Positions 1 to 9,128 of a stretch of DNA of 64,000 nt are shown here, one piece after another; position 1 is the stretch's first letter, and the number at the start of each line of letters is the position of its first letter. The DNA is taken from the NCBI GenBank assembly GCA_030645235.1, contig JAUSMV010000030.1, forward strand, positions 1,232,988 to 1,296,987, written 5' to 3'. Origin of the DNA: Parvibaculum sp. Lineage in GTDB: Bacteria > Pseudomonadota > Alphaproteobacteria > Parvibaculales > Parvibaculaceae. Made by a program: the position numbers and the translations under genes. The notes under the pieces are model-generated. The model worked only from the letters and a program-made list of their open reading frames with translations, did no database searches and was not told the origin of the DNA.

Positions 1-486
1 TTCGAGGCGGTCGGTGATGTAATGTGCCGTCGTCTGGCCATCAACGGTGGCATTCATGGCGAGGATCACTTCTTTGATCTCGCCTTTGCTGACACGTTCG
101 ATCAACACACCGATATTCAGATCATTAGGACCGACGCCGTCGAGCGCCGACAGCACCCCGCCGAGCACATGGTAGCGGCCCTTATGCACGCCTGCGCGCT
201 CAAGCGCCCAAAGATCGCCCACATCTTCGACAATGCACAGAATGACCGGATCGCGCGCAGGATCGCGGCAGATCGTGCAGGGGTCTTGCGTATCGGCATT
301 GCCACAGGTTTTGCAGATACAGGCTTTTTCAACCGCATCGGCCATGGCAATGGCGAGCGGCGTCAGCAGTGTTTCTTTTTTCTGGATAAGTTGCAGCACC
401 GCGCGGCGCGCCGAACGCGGGCCAAGCCCCGGCAGCTTTGACAGAAGCTGGATGAGGCGCTCGATCTCAGGGCCGGTTATCGCCAT
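1..486 (-). CDS. recR: Recombination protein RecR (C-terminus cut off by window edge)
   Basis: RecR acts with RecO/RecF to load RecA at gaps and in daughter-strand gap repair. Reading the minus strand from ATG at 486 gives an N-terminal helix-hairpin-helix region ([15 protein letters not shown], residues 15-29). A four-cysteine zinc finger follows (C58, C61, C70, C73), then the start of the Toprim domain ([19 protein letters not shown]). About 162 residues are visible; the family is about 200, so the last part lies beyond base 1. The gene is the last in a ybaB-recR pair downstream of dnaX, a common bacterial arrangement. Only 7 bp separate it from ybaB, which suggests cotranscription. Confidence 0.95.
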   Translation of the reverse strand, partial: MAITGPEIERLIQLLSKLPGLGPRSARRAVLQLIQKKETLLTPLAIAMADAVEKACICKTCGNADTQDPCTICRDPARDPVILCIVEDVGDLWALERAGVHKGRYHVLGGVLSALDGVGPNDLNIGVLIERVSKGEIKEVILAMNATVDGQTTAHYITDRLE

Positions 487-493
487 TGCGGCA

Positions 494-811
494 TCACAGA
501 CTGAAGCCCGGCGGCAGTGGCAGGCCGCCTGTCAGGGTCTTCATTTTGTCAGCGGCCATGCGCTCGGACTTTGCTTTGGCGTCGGCGCTGGCAGCGACAA
601 TCAGGTCTTCGAGAATTTCGCGCTCATCCACTTTCATCAGGTCCGGCGCAATCGAGACGCGCTTGATGTGGCCCTTGCCGGACATGGTGACGCGCACCAT
701 GCCGCCGCCCGATGTGCCTTCGACTTCCACCGCTTCAAGCTCGGTTTGCAGATCGGTCATCTTGGACTGCAGAGCTTGCGCTTGCTTCATTATGTCTGTG
801 AGATTTTTCAC
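494..811 (-). CDS. ybaB: YbaB/EbfC family nucleoid-associated protein
   Basis: Small (105 aa) DNA-binding protein of the YbaB/EbfC family, which forms tweezer-like dimers and binds the nucleoid. The N-terminal helix ([18 protein letters not shown]) is followed by the conserved [13 protein letters not shown] strand region and the [21 protein letters not shown] helix. The protein ends in a flexible [11 protein letters not shown] tail, all typical. Its ATG overlaps the dnaX stop by 4 bp (ATGA), and recR follows 7 bp downstream, so translation of the three is probably coupled. Confidence 0.93.
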   Translation of the reverse strand: MKNLTDIMKQAQALQSKMTDLQTELEAVEVEGTSGGGMVRVTMSGKGHIKRVSIAPDLMKVDEREILEDLIVAASADAKAKSERMAADKMKTLTGGLPLPPGFSL

Positions 812-2667
812 TCGTCGAGTTCCATATCAGGGTCAGGGAAAAACTGGTCTTCGTCATCGCTCAAGGCCAGAGGCGCACTCACCGTCGGGTCGCGCACATC
901 GACAATTTTAGAGCCGGGAAATGCCGCAAGTGCAGCCTGCACCAACGGATCAGAGGCCGCATCTGCCTTCAAAGCATCGTCGCGCGTTTGCGCTTGTTCT
1001 TTAAGCGTCGGAGCGGCATCCGCTTTCGCTGTCGCGATCGAGACCACCCAACGCTGGCCGGAGGCGCGCGTCAGCTTGTCGGAGAGTTCACGCGCGATAT
1101 CGCCTGATGTATTGGCAAGCGGCTGAATCTCGATATGACCGACGTCAAAGCGAACGAGACGGACACCTGCTTCGAGCGCGGACTGCATGCGGATGTCACG
1201 CTGCACGCGAAAGTAAGCTACCACGTCTTCAAAGCGCGCGAACTGCGCGGATGTTGCGACACTCGCGGCTTGCGTAACGGCAGGCTGGCGCGGTTCGGCT
1301 TCGCTGGCGCTTGCGACGGTGCGCAGTTGCGCGCGCGGACCCCCGGACGGGCCGGACGACGCACCGGATGGTGCTGAGCGCGTCGTCGCGCCGCCGCCTT
1401 TGAGTTGTTCGACAAGTTCTTCGGGGCTCGGGCCTTCCGACACATAGGCAATGCGCACGAGAACCATTTCAGCGGCCGCAATCGGACGTGCCGCGCCGCT
1501 CACTTCGATGATGCCTTTGAGCAGCATTTGCCAGACGCGCGACAACACACGGATCGGCAGGCGCGAGGCCATGTCCTGTCCGCGCACGCGCTCAATTTCC
1601 GACATGGCAAGATCGTCAGCCGCCCCCTCAACGAGTTTGAGGCGCGTCAGCCAATGGGTGAGGTCGGCGAGATCAGAAAGCACGACGACGGGATCGGCAC
1701 CGACATCATACTGGGCGCGTAGTTCCGCCAAGGCACCGGCAATGTCACCCTGCATCAGCAAATCAAACAAATCGAAAATGCGGGCGCGGTCGGCAAGACC
1801 CAGCATGTCGCGGATCATTTCTTCGCGCACACCCGCTCCCGCATCTTCACCGCTGACGCTGTGAGCAATGGCACGGTCGAGGAGCGAAAGACCGTCGCGC
1901 GCGGAACCATCGGCAGCACGTGAAAGAAGTTTCAGCGCTGCATCATCAACCGCCACGTTTTCTCTGGCTGATACGCGGCCCAAGAGGCCCGACAATTCAT
2001 CGACGCTCAGACGACGCAAATCGAAACGCTGGCAGCGCGACAGAACCGTCACCGGCACTTTGCGGATTTCAGTGGTCGCAAAAATAAACTTCACATGCGC
2101 AGGCGGCTCTTCAAGCGTCTTCAACAAGCCGTTAAAGGCAGCGTTTGAGAGCATGTGCACTTCGTCGATGATGTAGACTTTGTAGCGCGCGGACACAGGC
2201 AGATAGCGCACGCTTTCGATGATCTCGCGGATGTCACCGATGCCGGTACGCGAGGCCGCGTCCATTTCGATCACGTCAACATGGCGACTTTCCATTATGG
2301 CATCGCAATGGATGCCGGTCTTCGCCATATGAATGGTCGGGCCGGTGACGCCCTCGCCTTCATAATTCAGGGCGCGCGCAAGGATGCGGGCCGTCGTCGT
2401 TTTGCCGACGCCGCGCACGCCTGTGAGCATGAAGGCATGTGCAATGCGTCCGGTCTCGAAGGCGTTGGACAGGGTGCGCACCATCGCCTCTTGGCCGACA
2501 AGGTCGTCAAAGCTCGACGGGCGGTATTTGCGCGCGAGAACCTGATAGGCGGAGGCCTGGGGGCGGGGCGATGATTTTGCTTCGCCGCCAAAAAGCGCGA
2601 AGCCCGGCTCTTCGTCTGCGCTCGGCGGGATGGCTTCAAGCGCCGTATTTTCTACGCTGTCGTCCAT
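808..2667 (-). CDS. dnaX: DNA polymerase III subunit gamma/tau
   Basis: Clamp-loader ATPase of DNA polymerase III. From ATG at 2667 the product is 619 aa. It has an AAA+ module with Walker A GVRGVGKT (residues 83-90), Walker B/DEVHMLS (about 166-173), and the sensor region FATTEIRKVPVTVLSRCQRFDLRR. A C-terminal tau-like extension carries an acidic tail. The usual four-cysteine zinc module is reduced to one Cys (IHCDAIMESRHVDV), a pattern I recall from other alphaproteobacteria. The frame stays open to 2934, but that extension would run through the SRP RNA gene, so I place the start at 2667. No slippery heptamer for a shorter gamma form was recognised. Confidence 0.95.
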   Translation of the reverse strand: MDDSVENTALEAIPPSADEEPGFALFGGEAKSSPRPQASAYQVLARKYRPSSFDDLVGQEAMVRTLSNAFETGRIAHAFMLTGVRGVGKTTTARILARALNYEGEGVTGPTIHMAKTGIHCDAIMESRHVDVIEMDAASRTGIGDIREIIESVRYLPVSARYKVYIIDEVHMLSNAAFNGLLKTLEEPPAHVKFIFATTEIRKVPVTVLSRCQRFDLRRLSVDELSGLLGRVSARENVAVDDAALKLLSRAADGSARDGLSLLDRAIAHSVSGEDAGAGVREEMIRDMLGLADRARIFDLFDLLMQGDIAGALAELRAQYDVGADPVVVLSDLADLTHWLTRLKLVEGAADDLAMSEIERVRGQDMASRLPIRVLSRVWQMLLKGIIEVSGAARPIAAAEMVLVRIAYVSEGPSPEELVEQLKGGGATTRSAPSGASSGPSGGPRAQLRTVASASEAEPRQPAVTQAASVATSAQFARFEDVVAYFRVQRDIRMQSALEAGVRLVRFDVGHIEIQPLANTSGDIARELSDKLTRASGQRWVVSIATAKADAAPTLKEQAQTRDDALKADAASDPLVQAALAAFPGSKIVDVRDPTVSAPLALSDDEDQFFPDPDMELDE

Positions 2668-2713
2668 CAAAATCCCTGCATTGGGAAGCCCCCGCAAGGA
2701 AGGCAAGAGAGGT

Positions 2714-2809
2714 GGGAGGCTGGACAAACAACCCGTGGCTGTCTCGTTACGGCTGCTTCCTTCCGGACCTGACCGGGTTGGCGAGGGCTCCGTCCGTCGC
2801 CAACCTCCC
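2714..2809 (-). ncRNA. ffs: SRP RNA (4.5S-type, small bacterial)
   Basis: The minus strand contains the hallmark SRP domain IV core GGTCAGGTCCGGAAGGAAGC (about 2755-2775). Long complementary arms bring GGGAGGTTGG at the 5' end opposite CCAGCCTCCC at the 3' end, giving one extended hairpin of about 96 nt. This RNA binds Ffh and targets nascent membrane proteins to the inner membrane. It lies just upstream of dnaX in the same orientation. A TG-extended -10 box 6 nt upstream of the inferred 5' end fits the boundaries. Confidence 0.95.
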
Positions 2810-2815
2810 GAGATG

Positions 2816-2846
2816 AGTATATCAGGCCAAAAGGCATCGGATGCAA
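2816..2846 (-). promoter_or_regulatory. Probable sigma-70 promoter of ffs
   Basis: On the minus strand a TTGCAT -35-like box (2841-2846) is followed after 19 nt by TATACT (2816-2821). The latter is part of an extended -10, TGATATACT. The -10 ends 6 nt before the inferred first base of the SRP RNA. The long spacer is offset by the TG extension. Confidence 0.6.
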
Positions 2847-2941
2847 GGGCAGGATTGAGCCTTGCAGCATCTCGTGCCACCCTCCCCCACCGAAATTTGC
2901 CAACCGTACTCGAAGAAAATTCGCCAAAGGACACGTCTCAT

Positions 2942-3889
2942 ATGGGCATCCCCCAGAATCCGAACATTTTTGCCAATAATCCGCTTGACCGGGCGAGCTA
3001 TCGCCGCGCCGATCCGCAGTGGATTGCAGGCCAGATTGCCGACGCCAACAGCCTTTTTGTTCCGTTTTATCGCCTGTCCCCCTTCATTTTGCCTGAGGAA
3101 ACCAAGGGCGCGGGCAAGGATGTAGGCTGGCTCAAAATGGGCCTCGTCAAGGAACTCGCCGGAAGCAATCCGCTGATGATCTTTCTCGGCATTAATAAGC
3201 GCGGCAAGTCGCTCTTTGCAGTCGATGTGTCCGGTTTGAAAGACCATGAGAATCACCCCGCTCTGAAAGGCCTCGGCGCGTTTGAGGATTTACGCGCCAT
3301 TGCCATGGCCGGTGAGATCACGCCGTCCGAACTTGCGATCCTCGCGCAGGGCAAAAGCATGATCGACTGGAACCAGCGTCATGGGTTCTGCGCGGCCTGT
3401 GGTTCACCCTCCGAGATCGCTGAAGCGGGCTATAAGCGCCAATGCCCGTCCTGCAAGGCAGAGCATTTCCCGCGCACAGACCCCGTTGTCATTATGCTCG
3501 CAACTTATGGCGACACATGCTTTCTCGGCCGTCAGAAAATATGGCCCAAGGGCATGCATTCAGCATTGGCGGGATTTGTCGAACCCGGTGAAGCAATTGA
3601 AGAAGCCGTCGCCCGTGAACTTCATGAAGAGGCAGGCCTCACCACAAAGTCAGTGAGCTATCATTCAACGCAGCCATGGCCCTATCCGTCATCGCTGATG
3701 ATCGGCTGTATGGCGGTTGCCGAGAATGACAGCTTTAAAGTGGACGGGATTGAACTCTCTGAAGGGCGTTGGTTCACACGTTCGGAAATCAAAGCCGTGC
3801 TCGCCGGAAAAGGGGACGGGAGTTTCTGGATGCCGCCGCCTTTTGCTATTGCACATCAACTCGTCAAAACCTTTGCCGAGCAGGAATAA
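2942..3889 (+). CDS. nudC: NAD+ diphosphatase NudC (Nudix, zinc-binding)
   Basis: Hydrolyses NAD(H) to NMN(H) and AMP and, in other bacteria, removes NAD caps from RNA. The 315-aa product starting at ATG 2942 has an N-terminal NudC-type domain and a zinc ribbon with C150, C153, C168 and C171. The Nudix box GFVEPGEAIEEAVARELHEE runs from residue 211. The NudC signature QPWPYPSS follows it, which separates NudC from other Nudix enzymes. The open frame extends upstream to 2630 but would cross the ffs promoter, so the internal ATG is preferred. A bidirectional terminator follows. Confidence 0.93.
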   Translation: MGIPQNPNIFANNPLDRASYRRADPQWIAGQIADANSLFVPFYRLSPFILPEETKGAGKDVGWLKMGLVKELAGSNPLMIFLGINKRGKSLFAVDVSGLKDHENHPALKGLGAFEDLRAIAMAGEITPSELAILAQGKSMIDWNQRHGFCAACGSPSEIAEAGYKRQCPSCKAEHFPRTDPVVIMLATYGDTCFLGRQKIWPKGMHSALAGFVEPGEAIEEAVARELHEEAGLTTKSVSYHSTQPWPYPSSLMIGCMAVAENDSFKVDGIELSEGRWFTRSEIKAVLAGKGDGSFWMPPPFAIAHQLVKTFAEQE

Positions 3890-3892
3890 GAA

Positions 3893-3921
3893 AAAGCCCG
3901 CCTCTCATGGCGGGCCTTTTC
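3893..3921. terminator. Bidirectional rho-independent terminator
   Basis: GCCCGCC (3896-3902) pairs perfectly with GGCGGGC (3909-3915) across a 6-nt loop. A T-rich tract follows on the plus strand and an A-run precedes on the other side, so it can serve convergent nudC and the minus-strand membrane protein gene. Confidence 0.85.
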
Positions 3922-3940
3922 ATTGGTCCGTTTTTCTGTT

Positions 3941-4564
3941 TTAGCGGACCCGACGCAACGTAACGTAGGACGAAAAGAAAATGAACAAGGTGCCCAGCTG
4001 TTCAAATGACTCTTCGATCATTTCGCTGACATCGTGATCGCCTGTGAAAATATGTTTTTCTGCAATATCACCCAGCACATAAAGCACACTGCCTACAAGC
4101 AATATCCGGCCTGGGCCAAACATCACCCAGCGCGGAGCAAGACTGATAGTTTTGAGGACGTGCCCCCAGGAGCCTACGAGCAGGGCAATCCATAAGACAC
4201 CGAGAAACACATAGTGAAGGCGACTTTCAAACGCCGCCCCGAGCGCCTCCTCATAGCGTGTGCCGCGAATTTCCAATTCACGAAAAAGTATGCACATGCA
4301 GAAAATAGTCAGGGCCAGCCAGAACGAGCGCGACACAGCTTCCGGCGCGCGGCGCGCGGCCAGAAAATAGAAAACGGCACCGGCCAACAGGAACAAGTTC
4401 TGGCATGTCTCAAAAAGGCCGTTCTCCAGATAATATGCGATCGTGCCGAAACAGACATAGGTCTGCAGGCAGACGATTGTGAACAACGCCACCGCTGCAA
4501 AATCACCTTTGCGCCCGAATAACGCAGACGTTGACGGCATGATGGCTGACTGTTTCTCACTCAT
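3941..4564 (-). CDS. Multi-pass membrane protein, unknown function
   Basis: I do not recognise the family. The 207-aa product has about six hydrophobic segments, for example FAAVALFTIVCLQTYVCFGTI, NLFLLAGAVFYFLAA, FWLALTIFCMCILF, YVFLGVLWIALLVGSW, ILLVGSVLYVLGDI and LGTLFIFFSSYV. Acidic residues sit beside or within membrane segments (FRELEIRGTRYEE; GDIAEKHIF; EMIEESFEQLG), which may form a polar or metal-binding site. It begins 17 bp after the pheA stop on the same strand, so it is likely the last gene of kdsB-pheA. Nothing links it to phenylalanine synthesis beyond position. Confidence 0.75.
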   Translation of the reverse strand: MSEKQSAIMPSTSALFGRKGDFAAVALFTIVCLQTYVCFGTIAYYLENGLFETCQNLFLLAGAVFYFLAARRAPEAVSRSFWLALTIFCMCILFRELEIRGTRYEEALGAAFESRLHYVFLGVLWIALLVGSWGHVLKTISLAPRWVMFGPGRILLVGSVLYVLGDIAEKHIFTGDHDVSEMIEESFEQLGTLFIFFSSYVTLRRVR

Positions 4565-4581
4565 CAGACGCGCAGAACTTT

Positions 4582-5436
4582 CTAGCGGTTGCCCGCAACT
4601 GTGGCGCGATAAGGATGCGCAGGGTAAATGCCCAGAATTTTCAGCTCACTGGTGAAGAATTCAAGCTCTTCAAGCGCAAGACGGACATTGCGCGATGCCG
4701 GATGGCCTTCAATGTCAGCGTAAAACTGGCTCGCGTTGAACGTGCCTTCAAGCTGATAGCTTTCAAGCTTCGTCATGTTGATACCATTGGTGGCAAAACC
4801 GCCAAGAGCCTTGTAGAGCGCGGCGGGCACGTTGCGTACCTTGAAAATGAAGCTCGTGACAACGGGACCGCTGTCTGGTTCGGCATCCTCGGGATCTTTT
4901 GCCATGATTAGAAAGCGCGTGGTGTTGTGTTCGGCGTCCTCAATGTCGGCCTTCAGCACATCCAGATCATATATTTCGGCCGCCAGAGCTGACGCAATGG
5001 ATGCGCGCGTGAGGTCGCCAGCTTGTGAAACAATACGGGCGGAACCCGCGGTGTCGGCAGCGACAAGCGGCGTCAGGCCCAATTCACGAATGACATCGCG
5101 ACACTGCCCAAGCGCCATAACATGACTCTCGACTGTCTTCAGACCGGAGAGCTTTGCGCCCCTTATGCCGAGCAACTGATGGCGCACACGGAGAAAATGC
5201 TCGCCCACAATGTAAAGGGCGGAGGCGGGGATCAAATGATGAATATCTGCGACACGCCCTGCAACAGAATTTTCGATCGGGATCATAGCTAGACGCGCAC
5301 GGCCTTCCGAAATGGCGGCAAACACGTCTTCAAACGTGGCGCAGGGCAGCACCCTCATATCGGGATAGGCTTCAAGACAGGCGATATGTGAATTTGCGCC
5401 GGCCTCGCCTTGAAAGGCGATGGTGTTGTCTGCCAC
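4582..5436 (-). CDS. pheA: Prephenate dehydratase
   Basis: Converts prephenate to phenylpyruvate in phenylalanine synthesis. The 284-aa single-function enzyme starts with the family signature IAFQGEAGANSH and has IPIENSVAGRV and the conserved TRF motif (NTTRFLIM). A C-terminal ACT regulatory domain follows (SFIFKVRNVPAALYKALGGF, then TKLESYQ), the expected site of allosteric Phe binding. There is no chorismate mutase domain, unlike the enterobacterial fusion. It lies 3 bp downstream of kdsB, a pairing seen in many Rhizobiales. Confidence 0.95.
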   Translation of the reverse strand: MADNTIAFQGEAGANSHIACLEAYPDMRVLPCATFEDVFAAISEGRARLAMIPIENSVAGRVADIHHLIPASALYIVGEHFLRVRHQLLGIRGAKLSGLKTVESHVMALGQCRDVIRELGLTPLVAADTAGSARIVSQAGDLTRASIASALAAEIYDLDVLKADIEDAEHNTTRFLIMAKDPEDAEPDSGPVVTSFIFKVRNVPAALYKALGGFATNGINMTKLESYQLEGTFNASQFYADIEGHPASRNVRLALEELEFFTSELKILGIYPAHPYRATVAGNR

Positions 5437-5439
5437 GGT

Positions 5440-6204
5440 CTATGTCCGGTTTGTAAGTGCGTTGCGCGCTTTTTCGAGATCGGCGGGAGTATCGACACCG
5501 AGAGGAACAGTGTCAACGAGGGCAACCTCAATTGACATGCCCGCTTCCAGCGCGCGCAACTGCTCCAGTTTTTCACGTATCTCAAGGGGTGACGGTGGCA
5601 GACTGACAAAACGCTCAAGCGCATCGCGACGATAGGCATAGAGACCTATGTGGTGATAATGCGGGCCGTCGCCCGATGGTGCGGTCGCGCGCGTGAAATA
5701 GAGGGCGCGGCCCGCACGTGCGCCGGGGGCAAGCGCCACAACGGCCTTCACCACATTGGGGTTGGTACGCTCTTCCTCAACTTTGATTTCGCAGGCCAAC
5801 GTCGAGAGGTCAGCGCCGGAGCGGTTTAATGCCTCGGCGGCAATCCGAATAAGCTTTGGGTCAAGCGTCGGCAAATCGCCCTGCACATTGACGATGACAT
5901 CGTGACGGCCCTCAGGATCAACGACCTTGAGCGCCGCCCAGATACGGTCCGAACCGGAGGGCAAATCGGGCGAGGTCAGAACGGCCTCTCCGCCTGCTGC
6001 GATGATCACCTCGACAATTTCTGATTCGGCGGCTGCCACCACCACACGGCCAAGCCCTGATTCCATCGCGCGCGCCCAGACCTGAACGATCATCGGCTTT
6101 CCTGCAATATCAGCCAAAGGCTTTCCCGGCAGGCGGGTCGAGGCCATACGGGCGGGAATCACAATGATGGGGTTTGCGACCGTATTTTGATCAGACTGGC
6201 TCAT
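5440..6204 (-). CDS. kdsB: 3-deoxy-manno-octulosonate cytidylyltransferase (CMP-KDO synthetase)
   Basis: Activates KDO with CTP for lipopolysaccharide inner-core synthesis in the cytoplasm. The 254-aa product opens with the nucleotidyltransferase motif [20 protein letters not shown]. It contains [29 protein letters not shown] and [13 protein letters not shown], all typical of KdsB. It is first in kdsB-pheA-membrane protein and divergent from cycM. The 283 bp between the two starts should hold both promoters; no clear -35/-10 pair was picked out. Confidence 0.95.
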   Translation of the reverse strand: MSQSDQNTVANPIIVIPARMASTRLPGKPLADIAGKPMIVQVWARAMESGLGRVVVAAAESEIVEVIIAAGGEAVLTSPDLPSGSDRIWAALKVVDPEGRHDVIVNVQGDLPTLDPKLIRIAAEALNRSGADLSTLACEIKVEEERTNPNVVKAVVALAPGARAGRALYFTRATAPSGDGPHYHHIGLYAYRRDALERFVSLPPSPLEIREKLEQLRALEAGMSIEVALVDTVPLGVDTPADLEKARNALTNRT

Positions 6205-6487
6205 CCCGGCTCCTTCAACCTTAGTTTGGTCGCAACGAGCAAAACTTCCGTCTTTGCTCCTGTCAGGGCGCTAATTGTGCGACGGAACGCCGCAATTTGC
6301 CTCGATTTTTCGAGTGTGGAGTAGTTTCCTTGCGCCACATACCCGATGCGTCTTATACGGCTTGCGGGCGGGGCGCGGAAGCGGCTAATCTCCGCGCCAA
6401 ATTAGGGGTTCTGGCAGACGCATTAGCACGTTATCCTGCCCTGCACAGTATTCCTTCCAACCCTGAATTCTGGCGGCACGAGAGCAA

Positions 6488-7087
6488 ATGGATAGTTTCG
6501 AAATCAACAAAATTGCAGCGGCAGTCCTCTTTTCTCTGCTGCTCGTGCTTGGCATTAAAAATGCCGCCGACATGCTTTATCACACCGAAGCGGCCAATCC
6601 GCAGTCCTTCGTAGTTGAAGGGGTGGTTGCAGAAGGCGCCGTCGCCGAAGCCGGCCCCGTTGAAACCGCTGTGCCATTGCCCGTGCTTCTCGCCAGTGCG
6701 GATGCCGCAGAAGGCGCAAAGCAGGCTAAGAAGTGCGAAACCTGCCATAACCTTCAGGAAGGTGCGGGTGCCAAAATCGGCCCTGACCTCTATGGCATTG
6801 TCGGTCGCAAGATTGCCAGCGCTCCGGGTTTTGCTTACTCGGCAGGCATGAAAGCCAAAGGTGGCGAGTGGACTTTTGAGGCGCTCTCCCACTTCATTGA
6901 GAACCCCAAAGCTTATGTCGCAGGCACCGCGATGGGTTTTGCAGGTATCAAGAAGCCTGATCAGCGCGCCGCCCTTCTGGTTTATCTGAACACGCTGGGC
7001 TCAAACCAGCCGCTCCCGAAAGTGGAAGCGGCGGCGCCTGCTGCGCCTGCCGAAACACCGGCGGGACCCACAGCCAAACCCCATTAG
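6488..7087 (+). CDS. cycM: Membrane-anchored class I cytochrome c (CycM/c552 type)
   Basis: Carries electrons between the bc1 complex and cytochrome oxidases at the periplasmic face. The 199-aa product has one N-terminal anchor (AAAVLFSLLLVLGIKNAADML, about residues 10-30), then an Ala/Val/Pro-rich linker. The c-type heme site is CETCH (C83, C86, H87) and the likely distal ligand is M149 (GTAMGF). The conserved GPDLYGIVGRK region is present, and the C-terminus is Ala/Pro-rich. Position beside kdsB-pheA matches the cycM neighbourhood I recall from Rhizobiales. Confidence 0.9.
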   Translation: MDSFEINKIAAAVLFSLLLVLGIKNAADMLYHTEAANPQSFVVEGVVAEGAVAEAGPVETAVPLPVLLASADAAEGAKQAKKCETCHNLQEGAGAKIGPDLYGIVGRKIASAPGFAYSAGMKAKGGEWTFEALSHFIENPKAYVAGTAMGFAGIKKPDQRAALLVYLNTLGSNQPLPKVEAAAPAAPAETPAGPTAKPH

Positions 7088-7112
7088 ACGTTTGCAACAT
7101 CATCGGATTTGA

Positions 7113-7144
7113 AAACGTCCTGGCTTTGCCAGGGCGTTTTTTAT
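7113..7144 (+). terminator. Rho-independent terminator of cycM
   Basis: AACGTCCTGG and CCAGGGCGTT form a GC-rich stem (one G-T pair) around a CTTTG loop, directly followed by TTTTTTATT. It ends cycM before the yej operon. Confidence 0.85.
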
Positions 7145-7280
7145 TGCCCTGACAACGGTACCTGTCTTTTTTGTTAGACGCATTTCACGCTTCATGCCTC
7201 GCACTTGCCGTAAAAAATCGCCACAATATGTGACAAGATTCTCAAAGAGTTTTGATCGTGCACGCGTGAGGGGAGACAAA

Positions 7281-9128
7281 ATGATCACGGGAAATTTGGT
7301 CCGGATGATGGCACTGGTGATGGCCGTTGCGGGCATAGCGGTGACATCAGCTCTACCTGCCCGATCAGAAGAGGATCGTCACGGCGTTTCGCTTTTCGAT
7401 AATCTCAAATATCCCACCGGATTCAAAAATTTTGACTATGTGAACGTGAACGCGCCCAAAGGCGGCGTGTTGCGCTATGCCGTGCTCGGCTCTTTTGACA
7501 GTCTCAATCCCTATATCGTCAAAGGAGACTCAGCCGCAGGCATAAATTTCATCTATGACACATTACTCGAACCCAGCATCGACGAAGCCGGTTCTGAATA
7601 TGGGCTCATCGCCGAAAGTGTGTCGTACCCTGATGATGTTTCTTCCGTTACATTCACATTAAGGAAGGTCGCGCGTTTTAATGACGGTAAGCCCGTGACA
7701 GCAGACGACGTCATCTGGAGCCTTGAAACGCTGCGCAAGCTCAACCCCTTTTATTCCGCTTACTACAAAAACGTGAGTAAAGCTGAAGCTCTTTCGCCAA
7801 GCAAAGTGCGCTTTACTTTCTCCATGAAAGGTAACCGTGAGTTACCACTCATCATGGGTCAACTTCCTGTCCTGCCGAAACACTATTGGATGAGCAAAGA
7901 CACCAAAGGAAGACAGCGCGACATTTCGCAAACCACTCTTGAAGCGCCTGTGGGCAGCGGCCCATACCGAATTTCGGAAGTGAAGCCCGGCAATTCAATT
8001 ACCTATGAGCGCGTTAAAGATTATTGGGCCAAAGACTTACCCGTCAAAATCGGTACCAATAATTTTGATCGTATGAGCTTTGTCTATTATCTCGATCCCG
8101 AAGTGGCGCTCGTTGCCTTCACCGGCGACCGCGCAGATTTCCGGCTGGAGAACAGCGCGAAGAATTGGGCGACGCGTTACAATATTCCGCCTGTGAAAGA
8201 CGGACGCATCAAACTCGAGAAGTTGCGCACGCAGAACAGTCAAGGCATGCAGGGCTTTGCATTCAATATGCGCCGTGACAAATTCAAAGACGCGCGCGTG
8301 CGCGAAGCCTTTAACTATGCCTTTGATTTTGAGTGGGCCAACAAGACGCTTTTTTACGGTCAGTACACACGAAACAATAGTTTCTTCGCCAATTCAGAAC
8401 TTGCCTCAAGCGGCGTTCCCACGGGCGCTGAGTTAAAATTGCTGGAGCCATTCCGCGCCGATCTGCCGCCTGCTCTTTTTACCAACCCATACAAGAATCC
8501 TGAGGCGGACGGATCGGGCAACAATCGCGGAAATTTATCAGCAGCCGGAAAGCTTCTCGATGCGGCGGGTTGGAAAATCGTCAATGGAAAACGCGTCAAC
8601 GACAAAGGTGAACGGTTTAACGTAGAGTTCATACTCGACAATCCAACCTTTGAACGCGTCGTAGCTCCTTACCGACAGTCACTTGAGCGGCTCGGCATCG
8701 AAGTGACGCTGCGTTCAAATATTGATAGTTCGCAATATCAAAACCGTATCGATCACCGCGACTTTGATATCATCGTCCACTCTATCGGACAATCGCTCTC
8801 GCCCGGCAATGAACAGCGCGACTTCTGGAGTTGTGACGCTGCCAAGCTTGATGGTAGCCGCAATGTGATCGGCATTTGCGATTCCGCAGTTGAGGCACTA
8901 ATCGACAAAGTGATTTTTGCCAAAAGCCGTGAAGAGCTTGTCGCTGCGACGCGCGCGCTTGATCGTGTGCTGCTCTGGAAACACTATGTCGTACCGCAAT
9001 GGTACTTATCCTATGAACGCGTCGCCTATTGGGCACGACTCGGCCACCCTGAACCGACCCCTGCCTATTCCATCGGCTTTCCCGATATTTGGTGGTATAA
9101 GCCCGGCGCTAGAGGTCCGACGCAATGA
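7281..9128 (+). CDS. yejA: Peptide ABC transporter substrate-binding protein (family 5, YejA-like), copy 1
   Basis: Periplasmic binding protein that delivers oligopeptides to the YejBEF importer. ATG at 7281 follows a GAGGGGAG ribosome site and gives 615 aa with a Sec signal peptide (MALVMAVAGIAVTSALPARS). The family 5 body includes GVSLFDNLKYPTGFKNFDYVN, the conserved KGGVLRYAVLGSFDSLNPY, and FTLRKVARFNDGKPVTADDV. It is first in a five-gene operon and overlaps the second yejA by 4 bp. The two copies share layout throughout, so they are tandem paralogues rather than a split gene. Confidence 0.92.
   Translation: MITGNLVRMMALVMAVAGIAVTSALPARSEEDRHGVSLFDNLKYPTGFKNFDYVNVNAPKGGVLRYAVLGSFDSLNPYIVKGDSAAGINFIYDTLLEPSIDEAGSEYGLIAESVSYPDDVSSVTFTLRKVARFNDGKPVTADDVIWSLETLRKLNPFYSAYYKNVSKAEALSPSKVRFTFSMKGNRELPLIMGQLPVLPKHYWMSKDTKGRQRDISQTTLEAPVGSGPYRISEVKPGNSITYERVKDYWAKDLPVKIGTNNFDRMSFVYYLDPEVALVAFTGDRADFRLENSAKNWATRYNIPPVKDGRIKLEKLRTQNSQGMQGFAFNMRRDKFKDARVREAFNYAFDFEWANKTLFYGQYTRNNSFFANSELASSGVPTGAELKLLEPFRADLPPALFTNPYKNPEADGSGNNRGNLSAAGKLLDAAGWKIVNGKRVNDKGERFNVEFILDNPTFERVVAPYRQSLERLGIEVTLRSNIDSSQYQNRIDHRDFDIIVHSIGQSLSPGNEQRDFWSCDAAKLDGSRNVIGICDSAVEALIDKVIFAKSREELVAATRALDRVLLWKHYVVPQWYLSYERVAYWARLGHPEPTPAYSIGFPDIWWYKPGARGPTQ

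Noticed and set aside
233..1126. 297-aa plus-strand ORF
   Set aside because: It lies antisense to recR, ybaB and the dnaX 3' end, all well-supported genes; its translation has no recognisable domain.
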